From BOG-931 sp963781725 (GTDB taxonomy: Bacteria; Pseudomonadota; Alphaproteobacteria; Rhizobiales; Xanthobacteraceae): a DNA stretch of 64,000 nucleotides. Every line of letters begins with the position of its first letter. The first letter of the stretch is position 1. The notes below the pieces were generated by a model. That model was not told the origin of the DNA. It ran no database searches and saw only the letters and a list, made by a program, of their open reading frames with translations. Both the position numbers and the translations under genes were made by a program. Location of the stretch: positions 3,782,001-3,846,000 of the forward strand of contig CAWAGV010000002.1 of assembly GCA_963781725.1 (NCBI GenBank), given 5' to 3'. Of this stretch, positions 8,694-17,548 are shown piece after piece.

Positions 8694-9986
8694 ATGCACG
8701 ATATCCGCGCCATTCGCGATAATCCTGACGCTTTCGACGCCGCGCTGGCGCGGCGCGGATTCGCGCCGGAAGCGAAGCGGCTGATTGCGCTCGACGAACA
8801 GCGGCGTGCAAAAATTCTGGCGCTGGAAACCGCGCAGGCACGGCGCAATTCGGCATCGAAGGAAATCGGCGAGGCGAAGAAGAACAAGGACGAGACAAGG
8901 GCCAAAAGCCTGCTCGACGAGGTCGCTGCGCTGAAAGACAAAATGCCGGCGATGGAGGTGCAGGAGAAAGACGCGTCTGCGGCCTTGGACAAGGCGCTCT
9001 CTGAAATTCCCAACCTGCCGCTTGCTGACGTCCCGGACGGCAAGGACGAAAAAGACAACGTCGAGCATCATCGTTTCGGGGTAAAGCGCGATTACGCCTT
9101 CGTCCCGAAGCAGCACTTCGAGCTTGGCGAAACGTTGGGGCAGATGGACTTTGAAACCGCCGCCAAATTATCGGGCGCGCGCTTTGTTGTCCTGAAGAAA
9201 GGCCTCGCGCGGCTTGAGCGTGCGCTTGGGCAATTCTTTCTCGATGTCCATACCGGTGAACCGCACAACTACACAGAGGTGGCGCCACCTCTGCTCGTTC
9301 TTGATGAGGTGATGTTCGGCACCGCGCAGTTGCCAAAATTTCGTGACGACCAGTTTTCGGTTGGCAGTACCGGCCAGGAACGCAATCTCTGGCTGATCCC
9401 GACCGCTGAAGTCTCGCTAACCAACCTGGTCCGCGAATCCATCGTCGACGAGGTCGAGCTGCCGATGCGGCTGACGGCCTGCACGCCGTGCTTCCGCGCC
9501 GAGGCCGGTGCTGCGGGAAAAGATACCCGCGGCATGATCCGGCAGCACCAGTTCACCAAGGTGGAACTGGTGTCGATCACGACGCCAGAGCAGAGCAAGG
9601 ATGAGCATGAACGCATGCTGGCTTGCGCCGAGGAAGTCCTGAAGAAACTCGACCTGCATTATCGCGTCGTCACGCTCTGTGCCGGCGACATGGGCTTCGC
9701 GTCGCAAAAAACCTACGACATCGAGGTATGGCTGCCCGGTCAGAATATGTTCCGCGAGATTTCATCGTGCTCGGTGTGCGGTGACTTCCAGGCGCGGCGC
9801 ATGAATGCGCGCTACCGCACCAGGGATCGCCAGGTGCGCCCCGTGCACACGCTCAACGGCTCCGGTGTCGCTGTCGGCCGTGCGCTGATTGCGGTGATGG
9901 AGACCTATCAGCAGGAAGACGGTTCGGTTGCAGTGCCGGAGGTATTGCAAAGTTACATGGGCGGATTGAAGAAGATCGAAAAGTAA
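8694..9986 (+). CDS. serS: Seryl-tRNA synthetase
   Basis: A 430-residue class II synthetase that charges tRNA-Ser (and tRNA-Sec where present). The N-terminal antiparallel coiled coil that binds the tRNA long arm spans about residues 25-105 and is rich in Ala, Lys and Glu. Motif 2 is visible as CFRAEAGAAGKDTRGMIRQHQF (shown here only as its ends CFRAEAG and RQHQF) near 265-286, and motif 3 as LNGSGVAVGRALIAVMETYQ near 386-405. It starts with ATG directly after the palindromic repeat region. Its TAA stop shares one base with the surE ATG. Confidence 0.98.
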   Translation: MHDIRAIRDNPDAFDAALARRGFAPEAKRLIALDEQRRAKILALETAQARRNSASKEIGEAKKNKDETRAKSLLDEVAALKDKMPAMEVQEKDASAALDKALSEIPNLPLADVPDGKDEKDNVEHHRFGVKRDYAFVPKQHFELGETLGQMDFETAAKLSGARFVVLKKGLARLERALGQFFLDVHTGEPHNYTEVAPPLLVLDEVMFGTAQLPKFRDDQFSVGSTGQERNLWLIPTAEVSLTNLVRESIVDEVELPMRLTACTPCFRAEAGAAGKDTRGMIRQHQFTKVELVSITTPEQSKDEHERMLACAEEVLKKLDLHYRVVTLCAGDMGFASQKTYDIEVWLPGQNMFREISSCSVCGDFQARRMNARYRTRDRQVRPVHTLNGSGVAVGRALIAVMETYQQEDGSVAVPEVLQSYMGGLKKIEK

Positions 9987-10759
9987 TGCGTATCCTTGTC
10001 ACCAATGACGACGGCATTCACGCCGAAGGTCTCGATATCTGCGAGAAGATCGCGCGGTCGCTTTCCGACGATGTCTGGGTGATTGCGCCCGAATACGATC
10101 AGTCGGGCGTCGCCCATTCGCTGTCGCTCAACGATCCGTTACGGCTGCGTCAGGTCGAAGAGCGGCGCTTCGCGGTGCGCGGCACGCCGACCGATTGTGT
10201 CATCATGGGCGTGCGGCATCTGCTCAACGGTCACGATCCCGATCTGGTGCTGTCAGGGGTCAATCGCGGCCGCAACGCCGGCGAGGACGTGATCTATTCC
10301 GGAACAATTGCCGGCGCGATGGAGGGCACAGTGTTGGGCCTTCCTTCGATCGCGCTGTCGCAAGCCTACAATTCGCGCGGCGGACAGCCGCCCTATTGGG
10401 ACACCGCGTTGCGCCATGCGCCGGACATCATCCGCCGCGCGCTGGCCAAGGGCATACCGGTCGACGTGCTGCTCAATGTTAATTTCCCCAACTGCCCGCC
10501 AGACGCGGTCAAGGGCATCGCCGTGACGACACAGGGCCGCCGCCGGCAGGAGCGGTTGCATATCGACAAGCGCACCGACGGCCGCGGCAATCCGTATTAT
10601 TGGATCGCTTATGTGCGGCAGGCCGCGATCAAAGCCGCGGACGGTTCCGACCTTGCCGCGCTTGACGAGAGCTGCATCGCGGTGACGCCGCTCAGGCTCG
10701 ATTTGACCGACGAGCCGACCGTCGCGCGCTTCGCTGATCTCTTCGAGAAGAAAGATTAG
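9986..10759 (+). CDS. surE: 5'/3'-nucleotidase SurE
   Basis: A 257-residue metal-dependent nucleoside monophosphate phosphatase (also acting on short polyphosphate in some bacteria). The N-terminus MRILVTNDDGIHAEGL carries the metal-binding Asp pair at residues 8-9; SGVNRGRNAGEDVIYSGT near 90-107 contains the conserved Asn and Ser/Thr of the active site. It is fused to serS by a TAATG junction, followed 600 bases later by pcm and then a LysM/M23 gene, echoing the surE-pcm-nlpD order of enteric bacteria. Its end overlaps the stop of the convergent receiver gene by four bases. Confidence 0.97.
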   Translation: MRILVTNDDGIHAEGLDICEKIARSLSDDVWVIAPEYDQSGVAHSLSLNDPLRLRQVEERRFAVRGTPTDCVIMGVRHLLNGHDPDLVLSGVNRGRNAGEDVIYSGTIAGAMEGTVLGLPSIALSQAYNSRGGQPPYWDTALRHAPDIIRRALAKGIPVDVLLNVNFPNCPPDAVKGIAVTTQGRRRQERLHIDKRTDGRGNPYYWIAYVRQAAIKAADGSDLAALDESCIAVTPLRLDLTDEPTVARFADLFEKKD

Positions 10760-11145
10760 TTTCTTGCCGCGGCTTTTGGCGCGATGGCCTTGAGCGCCTG
10801 CTCGAGCGCATCGGATTGAAATGGCTTTTGCAGCGTCGGGTTGTTGCGATAGGGCTCCGGCACGCCGCGTGCGCCGTACCCGGTGGCGAATACGAATGGC
10901 ACACCGCGTGCAATTAGCACTTCGACAACCGGCGTAATCGGCTGCCCGTTGAGGTTGACGTCGAGGATGGCCGCATCCACGTCAGCTAGTTTCGCCAACG
11001 CCAGCGCCTCGTCGATGGCGCCCGCTTCGGCGGTCATGGTGTAACCGAGGTCCTCCAGCATGCCGTCCAGCAGCATGCGGATCATCAATTCGTCTTCGAC
11101 GACGAGTATCCGCCTGCCTGAGGCGGCATTAGGTTCTGGATTCAT
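10756..11145 (-). CDS. Single-domain response regulator
   Basis: A 129-residue stand-alone receiver domain with no output domain. The acidic pocket is in ILVVEDELMIRM, the phosphoacceptor Asp in AAILDVNL at about residue 62, the switch Thr in FVFATGYG and the conserved Lys in LQKPF. FATGYG-type receivers are often paired with HWE/HisKA_2 family kinases in Hyphomicrobiales, but no such kinase is adjacent. It is transcribed convergently with surE and divergently from pcm. Its partner and target cannot be deduced from the sequence. Confidence 0.9.
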   Translation of the reverse strand: MNPEPNAASGRRILVVEDELMIRMLLDGMLEDLGYTMTAEAGAIDEALALAKLADVDAAILDVNLNGQPITPVVEVLIARGVPFVFATGYGARGVPEPYRNNPTLQKPFQSDALEQALKAIAPKAAARN

Positions 11146-11343
11146 CTGGTCCCCGTGCTAACCGGTTCTTGGTGAGCGGACCGGTCGTTGCACCTCCCGC
11201 CGTAACGCCTGGAATGGATTTCGGTTCCGGCAGTTCAGGCGAATGCTTGTTGATTGGGCCGGAACGCCGCTTCAGCCGGGAGTATAAGAGCCATTTGCAT
11301 GCTACTAAAAGAGGATTCGGGTCGTGGATAAGCCGAGGTTACC

Positions 11344-12000
11344 GTGACCGCGAACCAAGCCGCCGGTGTCGAACGGATGGAATTTCAGCTCGGCTTGCGC
11401 CGGCGTGGCATCAGCAACCAGGCCGTGCTGCGCGCAATGGACGAAGTGCCGCGCGAACATTTTGTCACACCCGCCCTCGCCGAAAGAGCCTACGCCGATC
11501 AGGCGCTGCCGATCGCCTGCGGGCAGACCATCAGCCAGCCTTACGTCGTTGCCTACATGACGGATCATCTCGATGCGGGTCCGAAGCACCGTGTTCTCGA
11601 AATAGGCACCGGCTCCGGCTATCAGGCTGCTGTGCTGTCGCGGATCGCGCGCGAGGTCATCAGCGTTGAACGCTACCGTACCCTGGCCGACGCGGCGCGC
11701 GAGCGACTCAAGACCCTCGGCTATGCGAACGTCACAGTCACGGTGCGTGACGGTTATGGTGGCGCACCGGAATACGCGCCGTTCGATCGCATCCTGGTGA
11801 CCGCCGCTACCGAAGAGGTTCCAACTGCGCTGATTGAGCAATTGGGCGCAGGCGGCAAAATGGTGCTGCCGCTTGGCCCACGAGACGGCACGCAGCACAT
11901 CGTCAAGCTCTCGAAGAACGCGGACGGCGAGATCGCTCGCGAGACCCTGATCCCGGTCAGATTCGTGCCGTTGCTGCCCGGCCAGGCCCGGGAACTATAG
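11344..12000 (+). CDS. pcm: Protein-L-isoaspartate O-methyltransferase
   Basis: A 218-residue SAM-dependent methyltransferase that starts repair of isoaspartyl residues in ageing proteins. Motif I for SAM binding is VLEIGTGSGYQAAVLS at about residues 86-101; the upstream LPIACGQTISQPYVVAYMT is the PCMT signature that holds the substrate side. The listed start is GTG at 11344 preceded by CGAGG; an in-frame ATG at 11377 would give MEFQLGLRRRG and is also possible. The GTG start is kept because it has the better ribosome-binding site. It lies between surE and the LysM/M23 gene. Confidence 0.95.
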   Translation: MTANQAAGVERMEFQLGLRRRGISNQAVLRAMDEVPREHFVTPALAERAYADQALPIACGQTISQPYVVAYMTDHLDAGPKHRVLEIGTGSGYQAAVLSRIAREVISVERYRTLADAARERLKTLGYANVTVTVRDGYGGAPEYAPFDRILVTAATEEVPTALIEQLGAGGKMVLPLGPRDGTQHIVKLSKNADGEIARETLIPVRFVPLLPGQAREL

Positions 12001-12122
12001 CGATATCGTGGCAATCAAGCGGTTTTGCCGATTTCCAAAATTCTTGCGCGGTACTTAAAGGCCTGTTTACCGCAACGTTGTTTAGTCGCTCGTTAGTGGG
12101 TGTTGCGTGCGGGCGAGTACAG

Positions 12123-13397
12123 ATGAGCGCGTCGCGTGGGTGGGCCAATTGGCCGTGCTTGGTTGCCGTTTCGTTAATCGGGCTTGGCGCTGCAAGCTGT
12201 AGCAGCGATTCCGGCCGTTTCGGCGAAGGCTTCGGTTCCAATAACGCACGCCCTGAGACGACAGGCTCGATCCCGCAGAGCAGCCAGACCAGCCATATAC
12301 AAAGTCAACCATTGCCGCGGCTTGCCGACAGCGGTTCGTCGGGTGGCGGCCATGGCATGGGCTCCTACGAGCCAAACGGCGAAGTGACCGGTTCGCTGCC
12401 GGCTCCGCAGCCCACCTGGACGTGGGAAGGTGGTACGCCGATCGTGGTGGCCCCGGGCGAGACGCTCGAAACGATTTCGCGCCGGCACAACGTGCCGATC
12501 GCGGCGATCATGCAGGCGAACAGCATAACCAATCCGACCGCCGTGCATCCCGGCCAGCATCTTGTGATTCCGCGGCAGAAGACCGCCACGGCCTACGCGC
12601 AGCCGCCCCATGCGGCCACGCCGGCGGCCGTTATGCCGCCGGTCGGACCGGTCGGCGCGCCCAAGACCGCGCTGGCGCCGACTTCAGGCGTGCACGTTGT
12701 CGCACCGGGCGAGACGCTGCATAGCATTGCGCGGCTCTACGGCAAGCCGGTGATGGTGCTGGCGAAGGCCAACAACATTCCACCCGATACGATGGTGCGG
12801 GTCGGCGAGCGCATCGTGATTCCCGACGTGCAGCCGGCACAGGCCAATCTCGTGCCACAGCGTACACAAGCGCCGGCAGCCGCTCCGGCAGCACCGGTGC
12901 ATGGACCCGACCTTGCCAGCGCCGAGTCGCCGCATAGCGCGCGCGTCGCTTCACCGGAGCCCGCCCCGGCTACCGATCAAACCAGCACGGTGAAAACGGC
13001 TGAGCCTGCTGGTGCACTGCCAGGCTTCCGCTGGCCGGCGCGCGGTCGCGTCATTGCCGGTTTCGGCCCGTCGCCGAACGGCCTGCAAAACGACGGCATC
13101 AACGTCGCGGTGCCGGAAGGCACGCCGATCAAGGCGGCCGAGGACGGCGTCGTCGCCTATGCCGGTAATGAGCTGAAGGGTTACGGCAACCTGGTGCTGG
13201 TGCGTCATAGCAACGGCTTCGTCACCGCCTATGCCCACGCCAGCGAAATCCTGGTCAAGCGCGGCGAGGCGGTGAAACGCGGTCAGGTCATCGCGAAGTC
13301 TGGCCAGACCGGCAATGTCACGTCGCCGCAACTGCACTTCGAGATCCGTAAAGGTTCGACGCCGGTCGATCCGTCGCAGTATCTCAACGGCGCGTAA
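12123..13397 (+). CDS. LysM and M23 peptidase-domain lipoprotein (NlpD/DipM-like)
   Basis: A 424-residue predicted lipoprotein. From the ATG at 12123 a hydrophobic stretch ends in the lipobox LGAASC at about residue 25; a TTG at 12078 would add 15 residues with no benefit. Two LysM domains bind glycan (about 108-150, with VVAPGETLETISRRHNVP, and about 195-240, with VVAPGETLHSIARLYGKP). The C-terminal M23 (LytM) domain (about 320-420) has NGINVAVPEGTPIKA-like start and ends HFEIRKGSTPVDPSQYL. In canonical M23 enzymes the first zinc site is H-x3-D; here the equivalent reads NDGINV, so the His appears lost and the protein may be a catalytically inactive amidase activator such as NlpD/EnvC. Confidence 0.9.
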   Translation: MSASRGWANWPCLVAVSLIGLGAASCSSDSGRFGEGFGSNNARPETTGSIPQSSQTSHIQSQPLPRLADSGSSGGGHGMGSYEPNGEVTGSLPAPQPTWTWEGGTPIVVAPGETLETISRRHNVPIAAIMQANSITNPTAVHPGQHLVIPRQKTATAYAQPPHAATPAAVMPPVGPVGAPKTALAPTSGVHVVAPGETLHSIARLYGKPVMVLAKANNIPPDTMVRVGERIVIPDVQPAQANLVPQRTQAPAAAPAAPVHGPDLASAESPHSARVASPEPAPATDQTSTVKTAEPAGALPGFRWPARGRVIAGFGPSPNGLQNDGINVAVPEGTPIKAAEDGVVAYAGNELKGYGNLVLVRHSNGFVTAYAHASEILVKRGEAVKRGQVIAKSGQTGNVTSPQLHFEIRKGSTPVDPSQYLNGA

Positions 13398-13399
13398 GT

Positions 13400-14332
13400 C
13401 TACGATTTGCGTTCGCTGTCCATGCGGACGCCAAGACGGCCGGCCAAATCCTGCACGTATTGCCACGCCACACGCCCCGAGCGCGCGCCGCGCGTCGTTG
13501 CCCATTCCAGCGCTTCGCGGCGAAGCTCTGCGCCATCGAGGGGAACATGAAAGTGTGAGATGTAACCCTCGACCATCGCGAGATACTCGTCCTGGCTGCA
13601 TTTATGAAAGCCGAGCCAGAGTCCGAAACGGTCCGAGAGCGAAACTTTCTCTTCCACGGCTTCGCCGGGATTGATCGCGGTCGATCGTTCGTTCTCCACC
13701 ATCTCGCGGGCCAACAAGTGACGGCGGTTCGATGTGGCGTAGAAAATGACGTTCTCCGGACGGCCTTCAATGCCGCCCTCGAGCATGGTCTTGAGCGACT
13801 TGTAGGACGTGTCCTCGGCATCGAACGACAGATCGTCGCAGAACACGATGAACCGCTGTGAGGCGCGGCGCAGCACATTCATCAGGTCCGGTAGCAACTC
13901 GATATCTTCACGGTGGATTTCGATCAGCTTCAGGCCTGCATCGGGGTAAGACGCCGCTATGCCGGCGTGCGCCGCTTTGACCAGAGACGATTTGCCCATG
14001 CCTCGTGCGCCCCAAAGCAACGCATTGTTGGCGGGCAGGCCCCGCGCGAAGCGCTCGGTGTTTTCGACGAGAAGGTCGCGCACGCGGTCGATGCCTTTCA
14101 GCAGCGACATCTCGACACGGTTCACGCGGTGGACCGGTGCAAGCCGGTGTCCCTCGGCGTGCCATATGAAAGCGTCCGCCGCGGCGAAATCGAGTTTGGG
14201 CGATGCCGGCGGGGCGAGGCGCTCGAGAGCGTCGGCGATTCTGTTGAGGACTTCGCCGTCCCTGCTTGAAAGGCGCTCCCCGGCCTTGGCGGGCTTGGCC
14301 TTGCTTCGGAAGCGGGAGGAAGATTTTGCCAT
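13400..14332 (-). CDS. DUF815-family AAA+ ATPase
   Basis: A 310-residue ATP-binding protein of the DUF815 family. Walker A is GARGMGKSSLVK near residues 108-119 and Walker B is FIVFCDDLSF near 162-171; a sensor-like ATSNRRHLL follows at about 202-210. The N-terminal 30 residues are basic. The family is widespread in proteobacteria and has no firmly established role that I know. Its stop lies three bases from the stop of the M23 gene, so the two are convergent. The opposite flank is yajC, divergently transcribed. Confidence 0.88.
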   Translation of the reverse strand: MAKSSSRFRSKAKPAKAGERLSSRDGEVLNRIADALERLAPPASPKLDFAAADAFIWHAEGHRLAPVHRVNRVEMSLLKGIDRVRDLLVENTERFARGLPANNALLWGARGMGKSSLVKAAHAGIAASYPDAGLKLIEIHREDIELLPDLMNVLRRASQRFIVFCDDLSFDAEDTSYKSLKTMLEGGIEGRPENVIFYATSNRRHLLAREMVENERSTAINPGEAVEEKVSLSDRFGLWLGFHKCSQDEYLAMVEGYISHFHVPLDGAELRREALEWATTRGARSGRVAWQYVQDLAGRLGVRMDSERKS

Positions 14333-14510
14333 GTTTGCACCGGGTTGCGCCTTCCCTTAGCGGGGCGGGGGAACCGTCGCAAGCGCGCCGGGAAAAGGTG
14401 CCGCGGCGTTGCAATTAGGCTACCGGTGGCTATAGTCCGCGCCGATTTCGCGCGCAAAATCGGCCGTTCTTCCGCAGGCTGGCGCGCCTTAATTCGGCCC
14501 CGGAGGACTA

Positions 14511-14861
14511 ATGTTTATTACGCCCGCATTCGCGCAAGGCGCACTGTTTGGCCTTGGCGGCGACAGCGGCGGCATGATCGTTCAATTCATGCCGCTCATC
14601 CTGATTATCGTGATTATGTATTTCCTGGTATTGCGACCGCAGCAGCAGCGTGTGAAACGGCACCAGGAAATGGTCAAGGCGTTGCGGCGGGGCGACACCG
14701 TGGTCAGCAACGGCGGTCTGGTCGGCAAGGTGACCAAAGTCGTTGATGACGAACAGGTCGAAGTCGAAATCGCCGATGGCGTGCGGGTGCGGCAAGTGCG
14801 CTCGATGGTGAGCGAAGTGCGCGCCAAGGGCGAGCCGGTGAAGGACGACGGCGCAAGCTGA
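14511..14861 (+). CDS. yajC: Preprotein translocase accessory subunit YajC
   Basis: A 116-residue single-span membrane protein that associates with SecDF. The hydrophobic helix MPLILIIVIMYFLVLRPQQQ spans about residues 24-43 and is followed by the diagnostic basic stretch RVKRHQEMVKALRRGDTVV. The remaining cytoplasmic part is a small beta-rich domain. ATG at 14511 is preceded by CCCCGGAGGA, a strong ribosome-binding site. It heads yajC-secD-secF. Confidence 0.97.
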   Translation: MFITPAFAQGALFGLGGDSGGMIVQFMPLILIIVIMYFLVLRPQQQRVKRHQEMVKALRRGDTVVSNGGLVGKVTKVVDDEQVEVEIADGVRVRQVRSMVSEVRAKGEPVKDDGAS

Positions 14862-14896
14862 ACCCGAGCCGCGAGCTTTAGGGAAATTCGAAGTCC

Positions 14897-16501
14897 ATGC
14901 TGTTTTTCACGCGGTGGAAGGCTTTGGCTATCGTGCTGACGGCACTGATCGTGTGCCTGTTTGCCGTGCCGAATTTCTTCTCTGAAGCCACGGTCAAGAA
15001 GTGGCCGTCGTGGGCGCAATCGTTCGCGCAGCGCCACGTCGTGCTCGGCCTCGATTTGCAGGGCGGCTCGCATCTCCTGCTTGAGGTCGACGCCAGCGCG
15101 GTGCGCAAGGAGCGATTGCAGGCGCTGGCTGACGATGTGCTGCGCGTGCTGCGTCAGGCGCGCATTCCCTTTACCGGACGGTCCGTCGTCGGCAACGCGG
15201 TGCAGGTGCACATCACGCGCGATACCGATGTCGACACCGCCATGACCAAGCTGCGCGAGCTTTCGGTGCCGCTGTCGGGGCTTCTCGGCGCATCGGGCCA
15301 GTACAGCCTCGACGTCAGCAACAATGCCGGACTGATCACGCTTGCGCCGACCGAGGCGGCACTTACGGAACGGATCCGTCAGGCAGTCGAACAATCGATC
15401 CAGATCATCGAGCGGCGCGTCAACGAACTCGGCTTGGTCGAGCCAACCATTCAGCGTGAGGGTGTCAATCGCATTCTGGTGCAAGTGCCGGGACTGCAGG
15501 ACCCGTCCCGCCTGAAGGACATTCTTGGCAAGACGGCAAAACTCGATTTCCGCCTTGTCGATATGTCGATGACGGCGCAGCAGGCCATCGACAGCCGCCC
15601 GCCAGCCAACTCCGAAGTTCTCGACGGTGAGGGCGGAGTAAAATATCTGATCGAGAAGCGGGTCATGGTCTCCGGCGCCGATCTCACCGACGCCCAGCCG
15701 GGATTCGACCAGCGCACCAACGAGCCGATCGTCAGCTTCAAGTTCAATTCCAGCGGCGCGCGCAAGTTCGCCGAGGCAACGCAAGCGAATGTCGGCAAGC
15801 CGTTTGCCATCGTACTGGACAACAAGGTGATCGAGGCGCCGGTGATCCGGGAGCCCATTCTCGGCGGCTCCGGCCAAATCTCCGGCCGCTTTACGGTTCA
15901 GCAGGTCAATGATCTTTCGATTCTGCTGCGCGCCGGCGCGCTACCGGCGCCGCTGACCATTATCGAAGAGCGTACGGTCGGCCCGGGCCTCGGACAGGAC
16001 TCCATCACCGCGGGAGAGCGCGCAGCTTACGCCGGCGCGGCACTGGTGATCGTCTTTATGTTCATCACCTACGGATTGTTCGGCCTGTTCGCCAACATCG
16101 CCGTTGCAATCAACGTGGCGATGATCTTCGGCATTCTGTCGTTGCTTGGTGCGACGCTGACGCTGCCCGGCATCGCCGGCATCGTGTTGACCGTCGGCAT
16201 CGCGGTCAACTCCAACGTGCTGATCTATGAGCGCATTCGGGAAGAGGTGCGCGCCGGGCGCACCGCCATCAGTGCGATCGACGCCGGCTTCTCGCGCGCA
16301 CTCGCCACCATTCTCGACTCCAACATCACGACATTCATCGCCGCCGCCGTGCTGTTCTATATCGGCACCGGCCCCGTGCGGGGCTTCGCCGTGACACTCG
16401 GCGTCGGCATTCTCACCAGCTTGTTCACCGCTTTCACGCTGACCCGCCTTATCGTGGCTTACTGGGTCCGCGTGTGGCGGCCGCGTACGGTTCCTATTTG
16501 A
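14897..16501 (+). CDS. secD: Protein translocase subunit SecD
   Basis: A 534-residue RND-like membrane protein that, with SecF, uses proton motive force to pull substrates out of SecYEG. After the first transmembrane helix (about residues 6-26) the D1 motif reads VLGLDLQGGSHLLLEVD; a large periplasmic domain follows to about residue 345. The C-terminal half has five hydrophobic segments and the conserved GIVLTVGIAVNSNVLIYERI near 431-450. Here the usual Asp-x-Asn (AVDANVLI) is AVNSNVLI, so the usual Asp is replaced by Asn; the position deserves checking since it is part of the proton path. Confidence 0.97.
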   Translation: MLFFTRWKALAIVLTALIVCLFAVPNFFSEATVKKWPSWAQSFAQRHVVLGLDLQGGSHLLLEVDASAVRKERLQALADDVLRVLRQARIPFTGRSVVGNAVQVHITRDTDVDTAMTKLRELSVPLSGLLGASGQYSLDVSNNAGLITLAPTEAALTERIRQAVEQSIQIIERRVNELGLVEPTIQREGVNRILVQVPGLQDPSRLKDILGKTAKLDFRLVDMSMTAQQAIDSRPPANSEVLDGEGGVKYLIEKRVMVSGADLTDAQPGFDQRTNEPIVSFKFNSSGARKFAEATQANVGKPFAIVLDNKVIEAPVIREPILGGSGQISGRFTVQQVNDLSILLRAGALPAPLTIIEERTVGPGLGQDSITAGERAAYAGAALVIVFMFITYGLFGLFANIAVAINVAMIFGILSLLGATLTLPGIAGIVLTVGIAVNSNVLIYERIREEVRAGRTAISAIDAGFSRALATILDSNITTFIAAAVLFYIGTGPVRGFAVTLGVGILTSLFTAFTLTRLIVAYWVRVWRPRTVPI

Positions 16502-16552
16502 GCATGATCCCGAACAAGGTCATGGCCCAGCAGATCACCTGAAAGACCACCC

Positions 16553-17548
16553 GTGCGCCTTCTCCGTATCGTTCCCGACGACACCAAATTCGATTTCATG
16601 CGCTTCCGGCGCATCAGTTTTCCTATTTCGGCGATGCTGTCGATCGCGGCGATTTTTCTCTATTTCTTCCATGGCCTGAATTTCGGCATCGATTTCGTCG
16701 GCGGAACGCTCATTGAGGTCCAGACCAAGGCCGGGCCGGCCGATCTTGCCAAGATGCGGACGACCATCGGCGGGCTTAAGCTCGGCGACTTTCAGCTCCA
16801 GCAATTCGGCGCGCCCGACGACGTCTTGATCCGGATTTCGGAGCAACCCGGCGGCGATGAAGCGCAGCAGCAGGCGGTGCAGAAAGTTCGCGATGCGCTC
16901 GGCGATGAAGTCGAATACCGCCGCGTCGAAGTTGTCGGGCCGAGCGTATCCACGGAGCTTTTGGCCTACGGCACCATCGGTCTCGTGCTCGCCATCGGAG
17001 CAATCCTGATCTACCTCTGGTTCCGGTTTGAGTGGCAGTTTGCGCTTGGCGCCATGATCGCCAACGTGCACGACCTCGTGCTCACTGTCGGCTTCATGTC
17101 GCTGACGCATATCGATTTCGACCTGACCAGTATCGCCGCGCTGCTCACCATCCTGGGTTACTCGCTCAATGACACGGTCGTGATCTACGACCGCATCCGC
17201 GAGATGCTCCGCCGTTACAAGCGCATGCCGATGCCGGACCTGCTCAACCTGTCGATCAATGCGACGCTGTCGCGTTCGATCGTCACCCACGTCACCGTGG
17301 CGATGTCGTTGTTGGCACTGCTGCTGTTCGGCGGGCAGGCGATCCACAGCTTCACGGCGACGATGATGTTCGGCGTGGTGCTGGTCGGCACCTATACGTC
17401 GGTGTTCATCGCGTCGCCGATCCTGATCTATCTCGGAGTCGGGATCGGGCGCATGGGCGGGACCGAAGAGCCGGTACCGCCCGCGGAGCCGGAAAAGCCG
17501 GCCGCCACGGCAGCGTCATCGCGAAGGGCGCGGACGCGGGGCCAGTGA
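16553..17548 (+). CDS. secF: Protein translocase subunit SecF
   Basis: A 331-residue partner of SecD. First transmembrane helix at about residues 22-40, then the conserved FGIDFVGGTLIEV. The periplasmic domain runs to about 130; five further helices follow and the signature ILGYSLNDTVVIYDRIRE is near 200-217 (intact D and N). The C-terminal tail after residue 300 is Pro/Ala-rich. GTG start at 16553; there is no strong ribosome-binding site in the 51-base gap after secD, suggesting reinitiation. Its TGA overlaps the GTG of the next gene by four bases. Confidence 0.97.
   Translation: MRLLRIVPDDTKFDFMRFRRISFPISAMLSIAAIFLYFFHGLNFGIDFVGGTLIEVQTKAGPADLAKMRTTIGGLKLGDFQLQQFGAPDDVLIRISEQPGGDEAQQQAVQKVRDALGDEVEYRRVEVVGPSVSTELLAYGTIGLVLAIGAILIYLWFRFEWQFALGAMIANVHDLVLTVGFMSLTHIDFDLTSIAALLTILGYSLNDTVVIYDRIREMLRRYKRMPMPDLLNLSINATLSRSIVTHVTVAMSLLALLLFGGQAIHSFTATMMFGVVLVGTYTSVFIASPILIYLGVGIGRMGGTEEPVPPAEPEKPAATAASSRRARTRGQ

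Noticed and set aside
14582..15877. 431-codon open frame on the minus strand opposite yajC and secD
   Set aside because: Antisense shadow of well-supported SecD and YajC reading frames, with low-complexity, Arg-rich translation.
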